From the NCBI GenBank assembly GCA_913050305.1, contig CAJXAS010000021.1:1-15193 (forward strand): 15,193 bases of DNA. Reading direction: 5' to 3'. A program made the position numbers and the translations under genes. The stretch is from an uncultured Polaribacter sp. Its GTDB lineage: Bacteria > Bacteroidota > Bacteroidia > Flavobacteriales > Flavobacteriaceae. The notes beneath the pieces were generated by a model. The model ran no database searches. It worked only from the letters and a program-made list of their open reading frames with translations, and was not told the DNA's origin. This document shows, in pieces, positions 13,457 through 15,193 of this stretch (position 1 is its first letter; each line of letters starts with the position of its first letter).

Positions 13457-15163
13457 TTAACCGTTCATAGAGATTAAGAATTCATCATTATTTTTAGAAA
13501 ATTTAATTCTATCGTTAATAAATTCCATTGCTTCTATAGGGTTCATATCTGCTAAGTATTTACGTAAAACCCACATTCTTTGCACAGTTTTAGCGTCCAG
13601 TAATAAGTCATCTCTTCTAGTTGAAGATTTGATAAGATCAATTGCAGGATAAATTCTTCTATTAGAAATATTTCTATCTAATTGAAGCTCCATATTCCCT
13701 GTTCCTTTAAATTCTTCGAAGATTACTTCGTCCATTTTAGAACCAGTTTCTGTAAGAGCGGTAGCAATAATGGTTAAAGAACCACCATTTTCTATATTTC
13801 TTGCAGCACCAAAGAAACGTTTTGGCTTGTGTAATGCATTTGCATCAATACCACCAGAAAGTATTTTACCAGATGCAGGTGCAACGGTATTGTAAGCTCT
13901 TGCTAAACGTGTAATAGAATCTAATAAGATAACAACATCATGGCCACATTCTACCAAACGTTTTGCTTTTTCTAAAACAATGTTTGCTACTTTAACATGC
14001 TTGTCTGCTGGTTCATCAAAAGTAGATGCAACCACTTCTCCACGCACGTTACGTTTCATATCTGTAACTTCTTCAGGACGCTCATCTATCAGTAAAACAA
14101 TTTGATATACCTCTGGATGATTTGCTGCAATAGCATTTGCCACATCCTTTAATAACATGGTTTTACCAGTTTTAGGTTGCGCGACAATCATACCACGTTG
14201 CCCTTTTCCTAAAGGAGAAAATAAATCGATAATCCTTGTAGATAAAGAACTACCTTTTTCTGCTAAATTGAATTTTTCTTGTGGGAATAATGGTGTTAAG
14301 TGCTCAAAAGACACTCTATCTCTAACAATGTTAGGATTTAAACCATTAATTTTTGACACTCTAATTAAAGGAAAGTATTTTTCACCCTCTTTTGGTGGAC
14401 GAACATTTCCTAATACGGTGTCACCAGTTTTTAAACCAAATAATTTAATCTGAGATTGAGAAACGTAAATATCATCTGGAGACGATAAATAGTTATAATC
14501 TGAAGAGCGCAAGAAACCATAGCCATCAGGCATCATTTCTAAAACACCTTCGCTCTCTATAATACCATCAAACTCAAAATCTGGATCTTTATACCTGTTT
14601 GTAGACTTGTTGCCATTACTTCTACTATTATTGGCTTTGTCTCTATTTTGGTTATTGTTTTTATTTTTATTGCTTTGTGGTGGGTTGTTTCTGTTTTGTT
14701 GCGGTTTATTAGGTTGATTTGCAGGTTTTTGTTCTTGCTTTTCTTCCTTTGGCTTAGAAACTACTTCGTTCTTTTGCTCATTAACTGGAGCATCCTTTTT
14801 TATAAGAGGTTTTCTTGGTCTTGGATTAGGTTTTGTTCTTTCAGTTACGATAGGTTCAACTTTTGCTATTTCAACCGTAGGTTCCTCAATAATTTGAGGT
14901 TTTTCTGCATCTACCGGTCTTGCAATCGTTTGAGAATTTTTAATAACACGTTTTCTTTTTGGCTTTTCTGTTTTTATAGGCTCCTCTTTTTTAGGAGCTA
15001 CCAATGTTTTTTCTGCTTTAGAAGGGTCTGCAGCCTGCGTGTCTAAGATTTGATATACTAAGTCTAGTTTTTTTAATTGGCTTATTTTAGCAACGCCAAT
15101 AGATTTAGCTACAACTTGCAGCTCGGCAAGAGTTTTTGCCTTCAGTTCCGATATTTCGAACAT
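13457..15163 (-). CDS. rho: Transcription termination factor Rho with long disordered insert
   Basis: Rho is a hexameric RNA-dependent ATPase/helicase that ends transcription of untranslated RNA. The product has 568 residues, about 150 more than E. coli Rho (419). A Rho_N helical domain covers about 1-45. Residues about 48-193 are a low-complexity insert, Lys/Glu/Pro-rich first and then Asn/Gln-rich (about 145-190). The cold-shock-like RNA-binding domain spans about 198-275 (GVLEMMPDGYGFLRSSDYNY, 206-225). The ATPase core has Walker A AQPKTGKT (328-335), LLIDERPEEVTDM (357-369), Walker B VVILLDSITRLARAYN (410-425), and the R-loop region TGSKMDEVIFEEFKGTGNME (473-492). All catalytic elements are intact. 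Inserts at this position are common in Bacteroidota Rho. The gene is convergent with the parvulin gene. The 30 nt upstream inside the window show no clear promoter. Confidence 0.97.
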   Translation of the reverse strand: MFEISELKAKTLAELQVVAKSIGVAKISQLKKLDLVYQILDTQAADPSKAEKTLVAPKKEEPIKTEKPKRKRVIKNSQTIARPVDAEKPQIIEEPTVEIAKVEPIVTERTKPNPRPRKPLIKKDAPVNEQKNEVVSKPKEEKQEQKPANQPNKPQQNRNNPPQSNKNKNNNQNRDKANNSRSNGNKSTNRYKDPDFEFDGIIESEGVLEMMPDGYGFLRSSDYNYLSSPDDIYVSQSQIKLFGLKTGDTVLGNVRPPKEGEKYFPLIRVSKINGLNPNIVRDRVSFEHLTPLFPQEKFNLAEKGSSLSTRIIDLFSPLGKGQRGMIVAQPKTGKTMLLKDVANAIAANHPEVYQIVLLIDERPEEVTDMKRNVRGEVVASTFDEPADKHVKVANIVLEKAKRLVECGHDVVILLDSITRLARAYNTVAPASGKILSGGIDANALHKPKRFFGAARNIENGGSLTIIATALTETGSKMDEVIFEEFKGTGNMELQLDRNISNRRIYPAIDLIKSSTRRDDLLLDAKTVQRMWVLRKYLADMNPIEAMEFINDRIKFSKNNDEFLISMNG

Positions 15164-15193
15164 TATAAAATTATTAAGTTAAATATGAATCTT

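Noticed and set aside
14648..15046. Open frame of 132 codons on the plus strand
   Set aside because: It is antisense to the Lys/Asn-rich insert of rho. The Phe/Leu/Arg-rich product is what such codons give in reverse.
1..15193. Search for insertion sequences, phage genes, CRISPR arrays, toxin-antitoxin pairs or defence genes
   Set aside because: No transposase, integrase, repeat array or paired toxin frame was seen; base composition is even across the genes, as in core chromosome.

Overview
This window looks like core chromosome of a member of the Bacteroidota, most likely a marine Flavobacteriaceae of the Polaribacter/Tenacibaculum kind. The reasons are the strongly AT-rich sequence, the absence of convincing Shine-Dalgarno sites, several Bacteroidota-type promoter elements (TAnnTTTG with an upstream TTG), a long urocanase of the animal/Bacteroidota class, a Rho factor with a long disordered insert, and an LptC that is a lipoprotein. 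The genus is inferred from general resemblance, not from a search.

Layout. (1) Positions 1-3957, minus strand: histidine utilisation operon hutH-hutU-hutI, with hutI cut by the window edge. HutH converts histidine to urocanate, HutU converts urocanate to imidazolonepropionate, and HutI opens the ring. The genes are 2 nt apart or overlap by 1 nt. (2) 4042-4920, plus strand: a divergent LysR-type regulator sharing an 84-bp intergenic region with hutH. That region holds two oppositely oriented -7 elements and a 21-bp dyad. (3) 4921-5555: a short intergenic region, a 55-residue CxxC/CxxC protein (minus), the tRNA-Phe terminator, tRNA-Phe(GAA) (minus) and divergent promoters for the tRNA and coaX. 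(4) 5556-10989, plus strand: six closely packed genes. They are coaX (type III pantothenate kinase), an outer membrane beta-barrel protein, a periplasmic TPR protein, lptC (LPS transport lipoprotein), a small two-helix membrane protein and a CNNM/CorC-type CBS-domain membrane protein. (5) 11104-13227: a membrane-anchored PpiD/SurA-like parvulin with its own promoter. (6) 13228-13456: two clear hairpin terminators between convergent genes. (7) 13457-15163, minus strand: rho.

Functionally the window joins an amino-acid catabolic operon with its probable regulator to an envelope-biogenesis cluster (barrel protein, TPR protein, LPS transport, folding chaperone) headed by a coenzyme A biosynthesis gene, and ends with the transcription terminator Rho. 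I see no mobile element, CRISPR array, phage or defence system. The most unusual feature is a perfect 17-bp stem-loop followed by a T tract. It lies inside the signal-peptide codons of lptC, 30 nt after the stop of the preceding gene, where it could act as a terminator or attenuator within the operon.
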